Assembly (NCBI GenBank): GCA_003242685.1
Contig: QGVD01000018.1
Coordinates: 1-53,938, forward strand
Source of the DNA: Pseudomonadota bacterium
GTDB taxonomy: Bacteria; Pseudomonadota; Gammaproteobacteria; Steroidobacterales; Steroidobacteraceae
DNA length: 53,938 nt
Direction: 5' to 3'
Program-made: the position numbers and the translations under genes
The notes under the pieces: generated by a model
What the model was told of the DNA's origin: nothing
Seen by the model: the letters and a program-made list of their open reading frames with translations, nothing else
Databases searched by the model: none
In this document: piece after piece, positions 1 through 8,119 of the stretch
Numbering within the stretch: position 1 is the first letter of the stretch
Layout: every line of letters begins with the position of its first letter

Positions 1-258
1 TTGAAAATGGTGGTCTGGGGCAGGGGAAAACCTGTCGGCTCAGTCAGCCCGGAGGAGTTGTCGCTCGCGTTCCGGTCGAGCGATGCGGGGCCGTGCGGGT
101 AAGTCCGCAGCGCCCATCATCGCTGCAGACTCGGGGCTGGCGCTCTCCGCACCCGGAGGATCTCAACGGCTGCCGGGAAGCCAGCAGCCGACTGCTCTGC
201 GAGACGCCGGAACGCGGGAATCGATGCGCGGCTCGAGAGGTGAAGGAGCGCAGTGAAG
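1..258. other. Window edge, no recognisable gene
   Basis: This stretch lies 3' of the tRNA-Gly gene. Short open frames occur on both strands, but none has a family-like sequence or a plausible ribosome binding site. I see no terminator, repeat or attachment-like copy of the tRNA end here. Confidence 0.5.
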
Positions 259-332
259 TGGAGCGGGTGATGGGAATCGAACCCACGTCATCAGCTTGGG
301 AAGCTGAGGTTCTACCATTGAACTACACCCGC
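259..332 (-). tRNA. tRNA-Gly (anticodon CCC)
   Basis: The minus strand folds as a complete tRNA. The acceptor stem is GCGGGTG/CACCCGC, the T arm carries GTTCGATTC, and the anticodon stem TCAGC/GCTGA closes the loop TTCCCAA, giving anticodon CCC (positions 298-300). It decodes GGG glycine codons. The 3' CCA is encoded in the DNA (259-261). A TAGAAT hexamer at 344-349 on the minus strand is well placed as a -10 box and overlaps the end of the neighbouring coding sequence. Confidence 0.95.
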
Positions 333-341
333 TCGCCGATT

Positions 342-1412
342 TCATTCTAAGGACGTGCCGTCGCCGGGTGCAATCGCGCGCTCCGCCTCGTTCCACGTCC
401 CCGTCGCCTCGAGCTGCCGCGCGGGCTGAGGCGCCGACCAGCGCAGGGGCAGCGCGGCCTCGAACCAGAGGCCATCGGTCACGCGGAAGCGCAGGAGCCG
501 CTCGGCCCCGGCGAACGCCCGCACCAGCGGCCCGTCCCACTCGACGGCCGCCTCGCCGGTCAGGGCGAGCACGCTGCCGGAGTCGAAGTCCACGAACAGG
601 AGACCCGCGCGAGGCTCGAGCTCGAGATTTCCCAGGGTGTTGAAGTGCGCGTTGCCGCGGAAGTCCGGCGCGGTGAGTACCGTGCGTCCCTCTTCGATCG
701 TCACACGGACGAAGCCGGGCCGCCCCCCGCGGTGCGAGATGTCGACTCCGCGGACGGGATCGCCTTCGCGTGCACCCGGCGCGGCGGTGGCAATGAAGAA
801 GGTGTCCGCTCCCCGGACGAGCTCACGCACCTCATCCGGCAGCTCGGGCCCGAGCGCTCGCGCACGGACCTCTCGATTATGACCCGGCCGCTCGATGAAG
901 TACGGCGTGCGCGCCTGGATGTACTGGGGACAGTTACCGAAGCTCTGGCCCACGCGTACCTCGAACCCGCGCTTGTCGAGACGCGTGACGGTGCCATTCA
1001 TGCGGTTGCGCCTGCGCGTTTCGAGCTGGATGCCGAGCAGCGCGACGGGTGCGCCTGGCACGAGGCTCCGGCCGAGCGGATCGTCCTCGACGGGCATCGC
1101 ATCGATCCTGAGCCTGCGCGGATCCGGCGAACGGATGAAGCCTGGAGCCCCGGTGAGGATCGACGCCCACGGGCGGCCCTCCTCGTCGAGGCTGCCGACG
1201 AGCAGGAACGGCAACTGCTCGAAGAGCTCGCGATGCTGATCGGGCATGAAGTCGCGGATGACGCGCCGCCCGATCCGCTCGACGCGCTCGCGCACGCCGA
1301 GCCGCTCCTGCACCGCACGCTCACCGGGATGGAACGGGGACTCGGTGCGCGGCCAGCCCGGCAGCGCCGGCTTCGGCGCCGGTGAGCGGACTTCGCCAGG
1401 CTGGTTTCCCAT
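342..1412 (-). CDS. Pyridoxamine 5'-phosphate oxidase-family FMN-binding protein
   Basis: A 356-residue protein of the FMN-binding split-barrel superfamily. A first barrel half lies around residues 65-160 (FLLVGSLDEEGRPWASI). A second lies around 200-330 with the motifs GVDISHRGGRPGFVRV and GNAHFNTLGNL and the strand GLLFVDF. Such two-barrel proteins are usually annotated as 'pyridoxamine 5'-phosphate oxidase related, FMN-binding' and are probably flavin reductases or oxidases rather than true PdxH; substrate unknown. The start is the ATG shortly after the end of the upstream glutathione transferase gene (20-bp gap), so the two probably form an operon. An open frame continues upstream of this ATG but only overlaps that gene. 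Confidence 0.8.
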   Translation of the reverse strand: MGNQPGEVRSPAPKPALPGWPRTESPFHPGERAVQERLGVRERVERIGRRVIRDFMPDQHRELFEQLPFLLVGSLDEEGRPWASILTGAPGFIRSPDPRRLRIDAMPVEDDPLGRSLVPGAPVALLGIQLETRRRNRMNGTVTRLDKRGFEVRVGQSFGNCPQYIQARTPYFIERPGHNREVRARALGPELPDEVRELVRGADTFFIATAAPGAREGDPVRGVDISHRGGRPGFVRVTIEEGRTVLTAPDFRGNAHFNTLGNLELEPRAGLLFVDFDSGSVLALTGEAAVEWDGPLVRAFAGAERLLRFRVTDGLWFEAALPLRWSAPQPARQLEATGTWNEAERAIAPGDGTSLE

Positions 1413-1432
1413 GATGAGTCCCTTCGCCTCGA

Positions 1433-2050
1433 TCAGGCGGACGGCCCGCTTTGCTGCATCGGCACGAAGCCGTCCAGCGCCTCCACGCGCGCGAGCCACG
1501 CGCGCACGCCGGCGTACGGCTCGAGTGAAATACCGCCTTCGGGCGCAAGAGCGGTGTAGGTGTAGATCGCGACGTCCGCGAGGGTCGGTGCTTCGCCGAC
1601 GAGGAACTGGCGCGAGGCGAGGTGTGCATCGAGGAGGCCGAGCAGGCGGTTCGCGATGGATGCCGCGAGCTCGTAGTCGAGCTTCGCGCCGAACAGCTTG
1701 ATGAGGCGCGCTCTGCCGGGTCCGGAGCAGAGCTCGCCTGCCGCGACCGACAGCCACCGTTGCACGAGTGCGGCCGCGACCGGCTCGCGTGGATACCAGC
1801 GGCCGGAGGCGTCGTAGCGCAGGGCGAGATACACGAGGATCGCGTTACTGTCCGCCAGCGTGACGTCTCCGTCCTCGATCACCGGTATCTGCCCGAACGG
1901 GTTCTTCGCGAGGAAGGGCGGCTGCCTGTGCTCCCCTGCCATCACGTTCACGGTGACGTACTCGTAAGGCAGTTTCAGCAGAGAGAGGAACAGCGCCACG
2001 CGGTGTGAATGTCCCGACAGAGGATGACCGTAGAGTCGTATCGCGCTCAT
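1433..2050 (-). CDS. Glutathione S-transferase
   Basis: A 205-residue cytosolic glutathione transferase. The N-terminal thioredoxin fold begins MSAIRLYGHPLSGHSHRV, with the glutathione-site motif QIPVIEDGDVTLADSNAI at about residues 54-71. An all-helical C-terminal domain follows, with the usual N-capping segment FLVGEAPTLADVAIY near residue 150. Members conjugate or reduce electrophiles; the substrate cannot be read from the sequence. It is first in a two-gene unit with the FMN-binding protein and is divergent from a LysR regulator that may control it. Confidence 0.88.
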   Translation of the reverse strand: MSAIRLYGHPLSGHSHRVALFLSLLKLPYEYVTVNVMAGEHRQPPFLAKNPFGQIPVIEDGDVTLADSNAILVYLALRYDASGRWYPREPVAAALVQRWLSVAAGELCSGPGRARLIKLFGAKLDYELAASIANRLLGLLDAHLASRQFLVGEAPTLADVAIYTYTALAPEGGISLEPYAGVRAWLARVEALDGFVPMQQSGPSA

Positions 2051-2116
2051 GCAGCGTTCTCCGCGACGAGATGCGCGAACGCTAACCCCTCCGGCGCCCG
2101 GAGAGAATCACCGCCA

Positions 2117-2146
2117 TTGACAAAGGATCATTGCGCCGCACGGAAT
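2117..2146 (+). promoter_or_regulatory. Possible promoter of the LysR gene
   Basis: A perfect -35 hexamer TTGACA (2117-2122) is followed after 18 bp by a weak -10, CGGAAT (2141-2146). This would place the transcription start at or next to the ATG at 2153, implying a leaderless message; no ribosome binding site is visible. The -10 is poor, so confidence is low. Confidence 0.3.
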
Positions 2147-2152
2147 ACCGGC

Positions 2153-3052
2153 ATGGACCGGCTCGAGTCGATGCGGGTGTTCGTCGCGGTGGCGGAAACC
2201 GGAGGTTTCGCGGCGGCGGCGCGGCGCCTCGCCATGTCTCCGGCCGCGGTGACGCGAGCCGTCGCCGCTCTCGAAGCGCGAATCGGCGCGCGGCTGCTCA
2301 CGCGCACGACGCGCGTGGTGCGTCTCACCGAAGCGGGCACGCGTTTCCTCGCGGACTGCCGGCGCATCCTGAGCGAGGTCGAGGAAGCCGAACGCTCGGC
2401 TGCCGGCAGTCATGCCGAGCCGCGCGGGCACATCGCGATCACGGCGCCGTACATGTTCGGGAGGATGTACGTCGCACCGGTGGTGCTCGACTTCCTGGCG
2501 GCACATCCACACGTCACGGCGCGCACGCTGTTCGCCGATCGCATCGTGGACCTCCTCGAGGAAGGCATGGACGTCGCCGTGCGTATCGCCCATCTGCCGG
2601 ACTCCACGCTCACCGCGATCCGCGTCGGCTCGGTGCGGCGCGTGGTGTGCGCCTCACCGGAGTTCCTCGCCCAGCACGGCACGCCGCGTACGCCGGCGGA
2701 CCTCTCGCGCTTTCCGACGATCGCCTTCTCGCAGGATGCGACGCGCGTGCGATGGACTTTCGGCCGCGGCCGGAAGGTGCAGACCGTCACTTTCGAGCCG
2801 CTGCTGACCGTGAACACCTCGGACGTCGCGATCGCTGCGGCCGTCGCGGGGCGCGGCCTCACGCGTGTTCTCTCCTACATGATCGGTCCGGAGGTGCGCG
2901 CCGGCCGCCTGAAGATCGTGCTCTCCGAGTTCGAGCCGCCACCGCTTCCCGTGAGCGTCGTTCATCCCGAAGGGCGCCGTGCGGCGGCGAAGGTGCGCGC
3001 CTTCGTCGATTTCGCCGTCGAGCGCCTGAGGGCCGCGCGCTGGCTGTGCTGA
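2153..3052 (+). CDS. LysR-family transcriptional regulator
   Basis: A 299-residue LysR-type regulator. The winged helix-turn-helix is at residues 1-60 (MRVFVAVAETGGFAAAARRL, then SPAAVTRAVAALEARIGARLL). A periplasmic-binding-protein-like effector domain follows from about residue 90 to 290. The start ATG gives the canonical 'MDRLESMRVFVAV' N-terminus; a longer in-frame reading from 2009 is possible but lacks family similarity. It is transcribed away from the glutathione transferase gene across about 100 bp, the usual geometry for a LysR regulator and its target. The effector is unknown. Confidence 0.92.
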   Translation: MDRLESMRVFVAVAETGGFAAAARRLAMSPAAVTRAVAALEARIGARLLTRTTRVVRLTEAGTRFLADCRRILSEVEEAERSAAGSHAEPRGHIAITAPYMFGRMYVAPVVLDFLAAHPHVTARTLFADRIVDLLEEGMDVAVRIAHLPDSTLTAIRVGSVRRVVCASPEFLAQHGTPRTPADLSRFPTIAFSQDATRVRWTFGRGRKVQTVTFEPLLTVNTSDVAIAAAVAGRGLTRVLSYMIGPEVRAGRLKIVLSEFEPPPLPVSVVHPEGRRAAAKVRAFVDFAVERLRAARWLC

Positions 3053-3292
3053 GCGCGCGCTCGAAGTGTTCGGACAGCGTGTGAACCAACGCCCGGTTCG
3101 TGCCGGGCTTCCCCTTGCCGGCGCGCGTTCCGTCACATATCGGATGTGACGCGTTCGACAGCCGGAGTGCGTCTTTCCACCCGGCGTCGACTGCATCACT
3201 CAATGTAGCGGACGCCGTGCCGAAAAATGGCTCGCCCCGCGCGGATCCCGCCCGGGGTCAGCGTTCGATCTCACAAGGCAAAGGTATCTCTC

Positions 3293-3955
3293 ATGAAGAT
3301 GATGAAGCTCGCCCCGGCGCTTGCTTTCGTGGCGCTCACGACGCCTGCGATGGCCGCGGACGGTGCGTGGTCCTTCGGTGTCACTGCCGGCACCTACGGC
3401 GCCGGCGCGGAGCTCGGCTTCCGCCCTGCGGAGCGCTTCGGTCTGCGCGTGAACGGCGGATTCTTCTCGTACGACCACGAAGTGGACGTCGACGACATCG
3501 GCTACGACGGTGAGCTCGACCTCAACTCCTTCGGGCTCATGCTCGACTGGTATCCGCTCGGCGGCCGTTTCCGCATCTCGGCCGGCGGCCGCTTCAACGA
3601 CAACGAGATCGCCGTGCACGCCACGCCGGCCACGAACGTGACGGTCGGCGATGTCGTCTTCACGCCCGCGGAGGTCGGCTCGCTGAGCGGCACGATCACC
3701 ACGGACAGCTTCGCGCCGGCTCTCACGCTCGGCTGGGGCGGGAAGCTCAAGCCCGGGTTCACGATGTCGTTCGAGGTCGGCGTGATGCTGCAGGGCTCGC
3801 CGAAGATCGAGAACCTGCGCTCGACCGGCGGACTGCTCTCGAACGATCCCGCGCTGCTCGCCGAGTTGAGGCGCGAGGAGCTGCGCGTCGAGGAGGAAGC
3901 CAGGGATTTCAAGTACTGGCCGATCCTGCAGCTCTCCTTCCTGTATCGCTTCTGA
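3293..3955 (+). CDS. Outer-membrane beta-barrel protein
   Basis: A 220-residue exported protein with a Sec signal peptide (MKMMKLAPALAFVALTTPAMA, cleavage near residue 21). Alternating aromatic/hydrophobic strands follow, such as WSFGVTAGTYGAGAELGF, and the final strand ILQLSFLYRF ends in the terminal Phe typical of BAM substrates. The size suggests an 8-stranded barrel. Its specific role is unknown. The start is chosen for the signal peptide; an in-frame ATG at 3227 would add 22 residues before it. A strong hairpin terminator follows. Confidence 0.8.
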   Translation: MKMMKLAPALAFVALTTPAMAADGAWSFGVTAGTYGAGAELGFRPAERFGLRVNGGFFSYDHEVDVDDIGYDGELDLNSFGLMLDWYPLGGRFRISAGGRFNDNEIAVHATPATNVTVGDVVFTPAEVGSLSGTITTDSFAPALTLGWGGKLKPGFTMSFEVGVMLQGSPKIENLRSTGGLLSNDPALLAELRREELRVEEEARDFKYWPILQLSFLYRF

Positions 3956-3981
3956 TGCGAGCTGCACACTGAAGACGCGAA

Positions 3982-4013
3982 GGCGCCGCGTACCCTGGCG
4001 GGTGCGCGGCGCC
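3982..4013. terminator. Intrinsic terminator
   Basis: A 14-bp stem with one G-T pair: GGCGCCGCG T ACCC (3982-3995), loop TGGC, then GGGT G CGCGGCGCC (4000-4013), followed by TTTCTTC. It ends the outer-membrane protein gene and may also serve the convergent gene from the other side. Confidence 0.85.
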
Positions 4014-4072
4014 TTTCTTCATGGGTCGCAGCGAGCTCGCGGCCGCCGCTCACGTCGGGGCCGCGACCCGCT

Positions 4073-4825
4073 CTACCTGTGGTACTCCTCCGCGAAGGCG
4101 GGATCGCACTCGTACGGGTACACGTACTGTCCCTCGTGCTTCCGCCACGCGATGAAGCGCGCACCGCGGTTCTCGAGCACCTCGGGATCCTCGAACTCCT
4201 GCGTGGCGAGCAGCGTCTTTCCGTCCTCGCTCAGCCGGAAGCGCTCGATCACACGTACCTTGTCGCTGTGCTCGAGCCCGTTGTTGGTGATCGTCGCGGG
4301 CGAGAGGTGGGTCGTCTCGACGACGAGGATGTCGCCTTCCCAGCGGCCGATGGAATGCCCCGTCTTCGAATGCGGTGCATCGGGCGGAGGATGACCGCGC
4401 CCGTCCATGAACACGATGCGCACCATGTCGTAGTACTCGAGCTTGAAGACGATGAGCTCCGTGCCCTGGTAGATCTCCATGGGGAACGGGCCCTGCATCG
4501 CGTAGACGATCGACGGCGGCTGGCAGACCTTGCTGATCGTCATGTCGTCGAGCGGCTTCCACGCGAGCGCGGCCTCGAGCGCCTTCGGCTTCACCTTGAG
4601 CCCGCCGAAGTCCTTCGCCGGCAGCTCGACCGCTCCCGTGTCCTGCAGCACCACGGTATTCGGCGCGAGCAGGCTCATCAGCTTCTCGTCCGGCTTCACG
4701 TCGGGCGCGAGATCCCAGAAGCCGGAAAGATCCGGCCGCTTCGTCTGCGCCGGTGCGCTCTGCTGTGCGCAGGCGGCGAACGGCAGGAGCGCAAGAGTGA
4801 ACAACAGTGCATGCAGACGCTTCAT
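4073..4825 (-). CDS. Exported protein of unknown function, partner of DUF6152
   Basis: A 250-residue protein with a signal peptide (MKRLHALLFTLALLPFAACAQ; the AAC could be a lipobox). Most of the chain has regularly spaced conserved-looking stretches: RPDLSGFWDL near residue 30, VCQPPSIVYAMQGPFPMEI near 105, and GRGHPPPDAPHSKTGHSIG followed by WEGDILVVETT. Similar proteins are known to me as uncharacterised exported proteins encoded beside DUF6152 genes in sphingomonads and related bacteria. I do not know a function. It lies 7 bp downstream of the DUF6152 gene and is almost certainly cotranscribed with it. Confidence 0.7.
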   Translation of the reverse strand: MKRLHALLFTLALLPFAACAQQSAPAQTKRPDLSGFWDLAPDVKPDEKLMSLLAPNTVVLQDTGAVELPAKDFGGLKVKPKALEAALAWKPLDDMTISKVCQPPSIVYAMQGPFPMEIYQGTELIVFKLEYYDMVRIVFMDGRGHPPPDAPHSKTGHSIGRWEGDILVVETTHLSPATITNNGLEHSDKVRVIERFRLSEDGKTLLATQEFEDPEVLENRGARFIAWRKHEGQYVYPYECDPAFAEEYHR

Positions 4826-4832
4826 GTGGCGC

Positions 4833-5228
4833 TCAATCCTCGTAGAAGCCGAAGGTCATGCCGACCTGAGTGCCGTCGGGACGCGTGACCTTGCGCATGC
4901 GCAGGTACTTCGAGCCGTCGCGCGCGGGCCAGCCCTCGACCGTCACCTCGTCGCCGACCTTGAGGCTGTCGCTGTTCCAGCCGCGGCGGCGGAGCACGGA
5001 CGGCGAGTTCGTCTCGATCTTCCACTGCTCCTCGGCGCCCTTCTCGTTCTTCACCGTCAGACGGATCAGACCGTGCGGATTGCGGAACTGGAACTCGGTG
5101 ACGACGCCCGACACCGTCACGGTCTTCTCGGAATCGAAGAACACCGCGAAGGAATGGTGTGCCAGCGCGGCGGTCGCTGCCGACAGCAGAGCCCCCAGCA
5201 CGAGCAGTTTCAACGGCTTGAATCTCAT
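4833..5228 (-). CDS. DUF6152-family exported protein
   Basis: A 131-residue protein with a Sec signal ending ...AATAALA before HHSFAVFFDSEKTVTVSG, the hallmark of DUF6152. The domain then shows FRNPHGLIRLTV, a WKIETNSPSVLRRRGW segment and an OB-like VGDEVTVEGWPARDGS. The two adjacent His residues at the mature N-terminus suggest metal binding, but function is unknown. The start at 5228 has a GGAG ribosome binding site; a longer in-frame start (5309) would push the signal peptide inwards. It is first gene of a two-gene operon divergent from the LigW-like decarboxylase. Confidence 0.85.
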   Translation of the reverse strand: MRFKPLKLLVLGALLSAATAALAHHSFAVFFDSEKTVTVSGVVTEFQFRNPHGLIRLTVKNEKGAEEQWKIETNSPSVLRRRGWNSDSLKVGDEVTVEGWPARDGSKYLRMRKVTRPDGTQVGMTFGFYED

Positions 5229-5389
5229 CGAATCACTCCACGGCGCGGAGGAACCGGACCGTCCCCTTCGCGCCTCTCGAATCATCCGGTGCATCATATC
5301 AATCATCACGGGAAAGGAAGCCCTGTCGGTCCGATGCGGAACCGGGCAACATCGCGCCCGGGCCGCTCGTTTGCCTGCAGGAGAACTTC

Positions 5390-6553
5390 GTGAGCACAGA
5401 TCGCCGATCGTTCATCAAGCACGGTCTCGCCGCGCCCTTCGGTGCCGCGCTTCTCGGGAAAACCGCCGCAGCCGCTGCGCAGCAGCGCCCTTCCGCCGCG
5501 CCGGCATCCACGGCACAGGACCGACCGAGGGCGCCCGCGAAGGTTCCCTACAAGCGGATCGCGACGGAAGAAGCCTGGGCTTCCAGGGAAATCTTCGAGG
5601 AGTACCGCAAGCTCCTCGCGAGCGGCCCGGTGGACCCGGGGTTCGAGGCGCAGTGGGGGAGCCTGCGCGGTGGGATAGAGGGCTCGCGCATCGCCGGGAA
5701 GCTGATCGAGCTCGGCGAGCCGCGGATCGCGGACATGGACGCCGCCGGCATCGACATGCAGATCCTCTCGCTCACCGCACCGGGCGTGCAGGTCTTCGAT
5801 CCCCAGACGGCGACGCGGCTCGCGGCCCTGAGCAACGATCAGCTCGTCGAGGCGATCCGCAAGTACCCCACGCGCTACGCGGGGCTCGCCGCCGTGGCAC
5901 CTCAGGACCCGTCGGGCGCCGCGAAGGAGATCGAGCGCGCGATGACCCGGCTCGGCCTCAAGGGCGTGATCATCAACTCCCACACGCAGGGCGAGTACCT
6001 CGACGACCAGAAGTTCTGGGAGCTCTTCGAAGCCGCGGAGGCGTTCAACGCACCGATCTACCTGCATCCGCAGACGCCGGGCCCGGGCATGCTCCAGCCC
6101 TATCTCTCGCGCGGCTTCGAGCGCGCGATCCTGGGCTTCGCGCACGAAGTGGCGTTCCACACTCTGGCCATCATCGAGGCCGGCGTCTTCGACCGCTTCC
6201 CGCGGCTCAGGCTCGTGATCGGCCACGGCGGCGAAGGGCTGCCCTACATGCTCTATCGCATCGACTACATGCACCGCAGGGGTCCGCGGACCCGGCCGCA
6301 GTTCGCGAAGCGCCTGCCCAGCGAGTACATGCGCGAGAACATCTACATCACGACGAGCGGGCTCGCCTGGGCGCCGGCGATCACCATGGCGCAGTCGGTG
6401 CTCGGCGTGGACCGCGTGCTCTACGCGATGGACTACCCCTACCAGTACGACATCGAGGAAGTCACGCTGACGGATGAGTTCCCGATCAGCCTCGAGGACA
6501 AGACGAAGCTGTTCCAGACCAACGCGGAGCAGGTCTTCGCCCTGAAGTCCTGA
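5390..6553 (+). CDS. LigW-like amidohydrolase/decarboxylase with export signal
   Basis: A 387-residue amidohydrolase-2 family (ACMSD superfamily) protein. From residue 56 it closely follows the pattern of Sphingomonas 5-carboxyvanillate decarboxylase LigW. The metal/catalytic residues are recognisable: Glu60 in RIATEEAW, His226 in YLHPQTP, His279 in IGHGGEGLPY and Asp348 in AMDYPYQY. The family decarboxylates hydroxylated benzoates without cofactor, using Mn or Zn. Unlike LigW it starts with a Tat-like signal (DRRSFIKHGLAAPFGAALLG) and a Pro/Ala-rich linker, so it is probably exported. The GTG start at 5390 is preceded by an AGGAGA ribosome binding site. Substrate is inferred only. Confidence 0.85.
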   Translation: MSTDRRSFIKHGLAAPFGAALLGKTAAAAAQQRPSAAPASTAQDRPRAPAKVPYKRIATEEAWASREIFEEYRKLLASGPVDPGFEAQWGSLRGGIEGSRIAGKLIELGEPRIADMDAAGIDMQILSLTAPGVQVFDPQTATRLAALSNDQLVEAIRKYPTRYAGLAAVAPQDPSGAAKEIERAMTRLGLKGVIINSHTQGEYLDDQKFWELFEAAEAFNAPIYLHPQTPGPGMLQPYLSRGFERAILGFAHEVAFHTLAIIEAGVFDRFPRLRLVIGHGGEGLPYMLYRIDYMHRRGPRTRPQFAKRLPSEYMRENIYITTSGLAWAPAITMAQSVLGVDRVLYAMDYPYQYDIEEVTLTDEFPISLEDKTKLFQTNAEQVFALKS

Positions 6554-6557
6554 GCCG

Positions 6558-6586
6558 CGCGGCGCACCGCCCGGCGGTGCGCCGCG
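6558..6586. terminator. Terminator hairpin between convergent genes
   Basis: An 11-bp G/C stem, CGCGGCGCACC (6558-6568) with GGTGCGCCGCG (6576-6586), loop GCCCGGC, followed by GTTCTC. It sits exactly between the convergent decarboxylase and dioxygenase genes. The U tract is short. Confidence 0.6.
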
Positions 6587-6590
6587 GTTC

Positions 6591-8066
6591 TCAGACGAGC
6601 GGGAGCTGATCGGCGTTCGCCCACCAGCCGTGCACCTGCGAGTTGAGACGGAACGGCAGCCGGATGCGTGCGACGTCGCCCTCGTCGAGCCGCTGCGCAT
6701 CGGCGATCACGAGCTCCGAGTGCATCTCGGCATAGTTCGATGCCACGCCGATCAGCCAGCCGTCGCCCTCCGGCGCGTTGCGGCTGCGCGGGATGAACTG
6801 GCACTCCTGCAGGCTCCCGACCTCGCCCACGAAGTAGTTTCCGACGATGCGGCCGGTGCGCAGATCGAAGCGGCCGTAGACGTTCGTCACTCTGCCGCCC
6901 ACGTTGCCTGCACGCTTCTCGTCGAAAGGCCGTGAGGGATCCGCGTAGCCCATGAAGCCGTAGCGATACGGCAGGCCGTAGAAGCGGTCGTCGATGCGGG
7001 GGAGCGCGCCCGGCGCGTTCGGGAACACGATCTCCTCCTCCCAGGTGTCCTTCTTCGAGGAGAGATCGAAAGTCCAGCGCCGCAGCGTCGTGACCGCGAG
7101 CTTCGGATTCCACGGCGAGCCGTCCATCTGCGGGAAGAACGGGAACGGATTGCCGTCCGAGACGGGCGTCTCGACGATCACCTTGTTGCCGACCGTCTCG
7201 GCAGTGAGCAGGTGGACCGCGGCCCGCGTCGGTCCCTTGAACCAGCGCACGTCCTTGCCCTCGCCGTCGCGCGGCAGGATGGCGACGTAAGTGGGCGCCG
7301 ACGGGTCCCAGCCCCACATCACGTTGCCTGCCTTCATCCATTCCGGGTTCGTGACGAACCCCGAGGTGTTGAAGACGATGTGCTTCGGCGTGATGGCGAT
7401 GTCGTGCATCATGCTGACGATCGGCGCCTGGAAGCGCACCTCGCGCGTCACCTCGCCGTTGCGGTCGACGAAGTACACGAACACGTCGCGCGAGAGATCG
7501 CCCGTGGCCTGATAGCCGTAGCAGATCATCTCGCCCGTCTCCATGTCGGGCTTCGGATGCGCGGTGAAGGTCTGAGCACGGTACTTGCCGTTGAAGTCCC
7601 AGAAGCCCCTGGTCTCGAGCGTGTTGGGATCCATCTCGACGGGCAGCGCGTCCTCCTTGAGCGCGAAGAGCCTGCCCGCGTGGACGAAGGGCGCAGTGTT
7701 CGCGACCGTGCGATTGATGTGGCGTACCGAGGGATCGTCCGTTGCGCGATTGCGGTACACGCCGAAGAGCTGCCGTCCCGCCTCGAGGTTCGCGAGAAAG
7801 CGCGGCGTGCGCACGTAGCGGCCGCGGTAGGACACGCGGCCGTTCCTGATGCGGAACATCCCCATGTAGCCGTCGCCGCTGAAGGGACCCGCGTCGTTGG
7901 GGAGTCGCGGCGGATAGAACCAGTCCCATCCGAGGCGGTAGAACGCCCCGTCGATCTCCTTCGGCACTTCGCCCTTTATCACCTCGCACTCGAGAACGTC
8001 GGCTTCGAAGCGCGTCGGTGCGAAGAAGCCCACCGCAGTGGGATCGTTCGAGAAATTGACTGCCAT
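6591..8066 (-). CDS. Carotenoid-oxygenase family, lignostilbene-type dioxygenase
   Basis: A 491-residue non-haem iron dioxygenase of the carotenoid cleavage family. The four iron-binding histidines are His170 (FTAHPKPD), His221 (MMHDIA), His285 (AAVHLLTAE) and His479 (QVHGWW). Phe62, Tyr104 and Lys137 (FALKEDALP) stand where the phenol-binding Phe59, Tyr101 and Lys134 of the stilbene cleaver NOV1 stand, at a constant offset of three, which favours a 4-hydroxystilbene substrate over a carotenoid. Such enzymes split the central C=C into two aromatic aldehydes. No signal peptide is present, so it acts in the cytoplasm. The start is set by a GGAG ribosome binding site. It is the last gene of the 14038-6591 unit. 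Confidence 0.9.
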   Translation of the reverse strand: MAVNFSNDPTAVGFFAPTRFEADVLECEVIKGEVPKEIDGAFYRLGWDWFYPPRLPNDAGPFSGDGYMGMFRIRNGRVSYRGRYVRTPRFLANLEAGRQLFGVYRNRATDDPSVRHINRTVANTAPFVHAGRLFALKEDALPVEMDPNTLETRGFWDFNGKYRAQTFTAHPKPDMETGEMICYGYQATGDLSRDVFVYFVDRNGEVTREVRFQAPIVSMMHDIAITPKHIVFNTSGFVTNPEWMKAGNVMWGWDPSAPTYVAILPRDGEGKDVRWFKGPTRAAVHLLTAETVGNKVIVETPVSDGNPFPFFPQMDGSPWNPKLAVTTLRRWTFDLSSKKDTWEEEIVFPNAPGALPRIDDRFYGLPYRYGFMGYADPSRPFDEKRAGNVGGRVTNVYGRFDLRTGRIVGNYFVGEVGSLQECQFIPRSRNAPEGDGWLIGVASNYAEMHSELVIADAQRLDEGDVARIRLPFRLNSQVHGWWANADQLPLV

Positions 8067-8119
8067 TTTCTGTATCTCCGGCGAATGGAGGACGGCAGGC
8101 GCCGGATGGCGCCCGCCCG

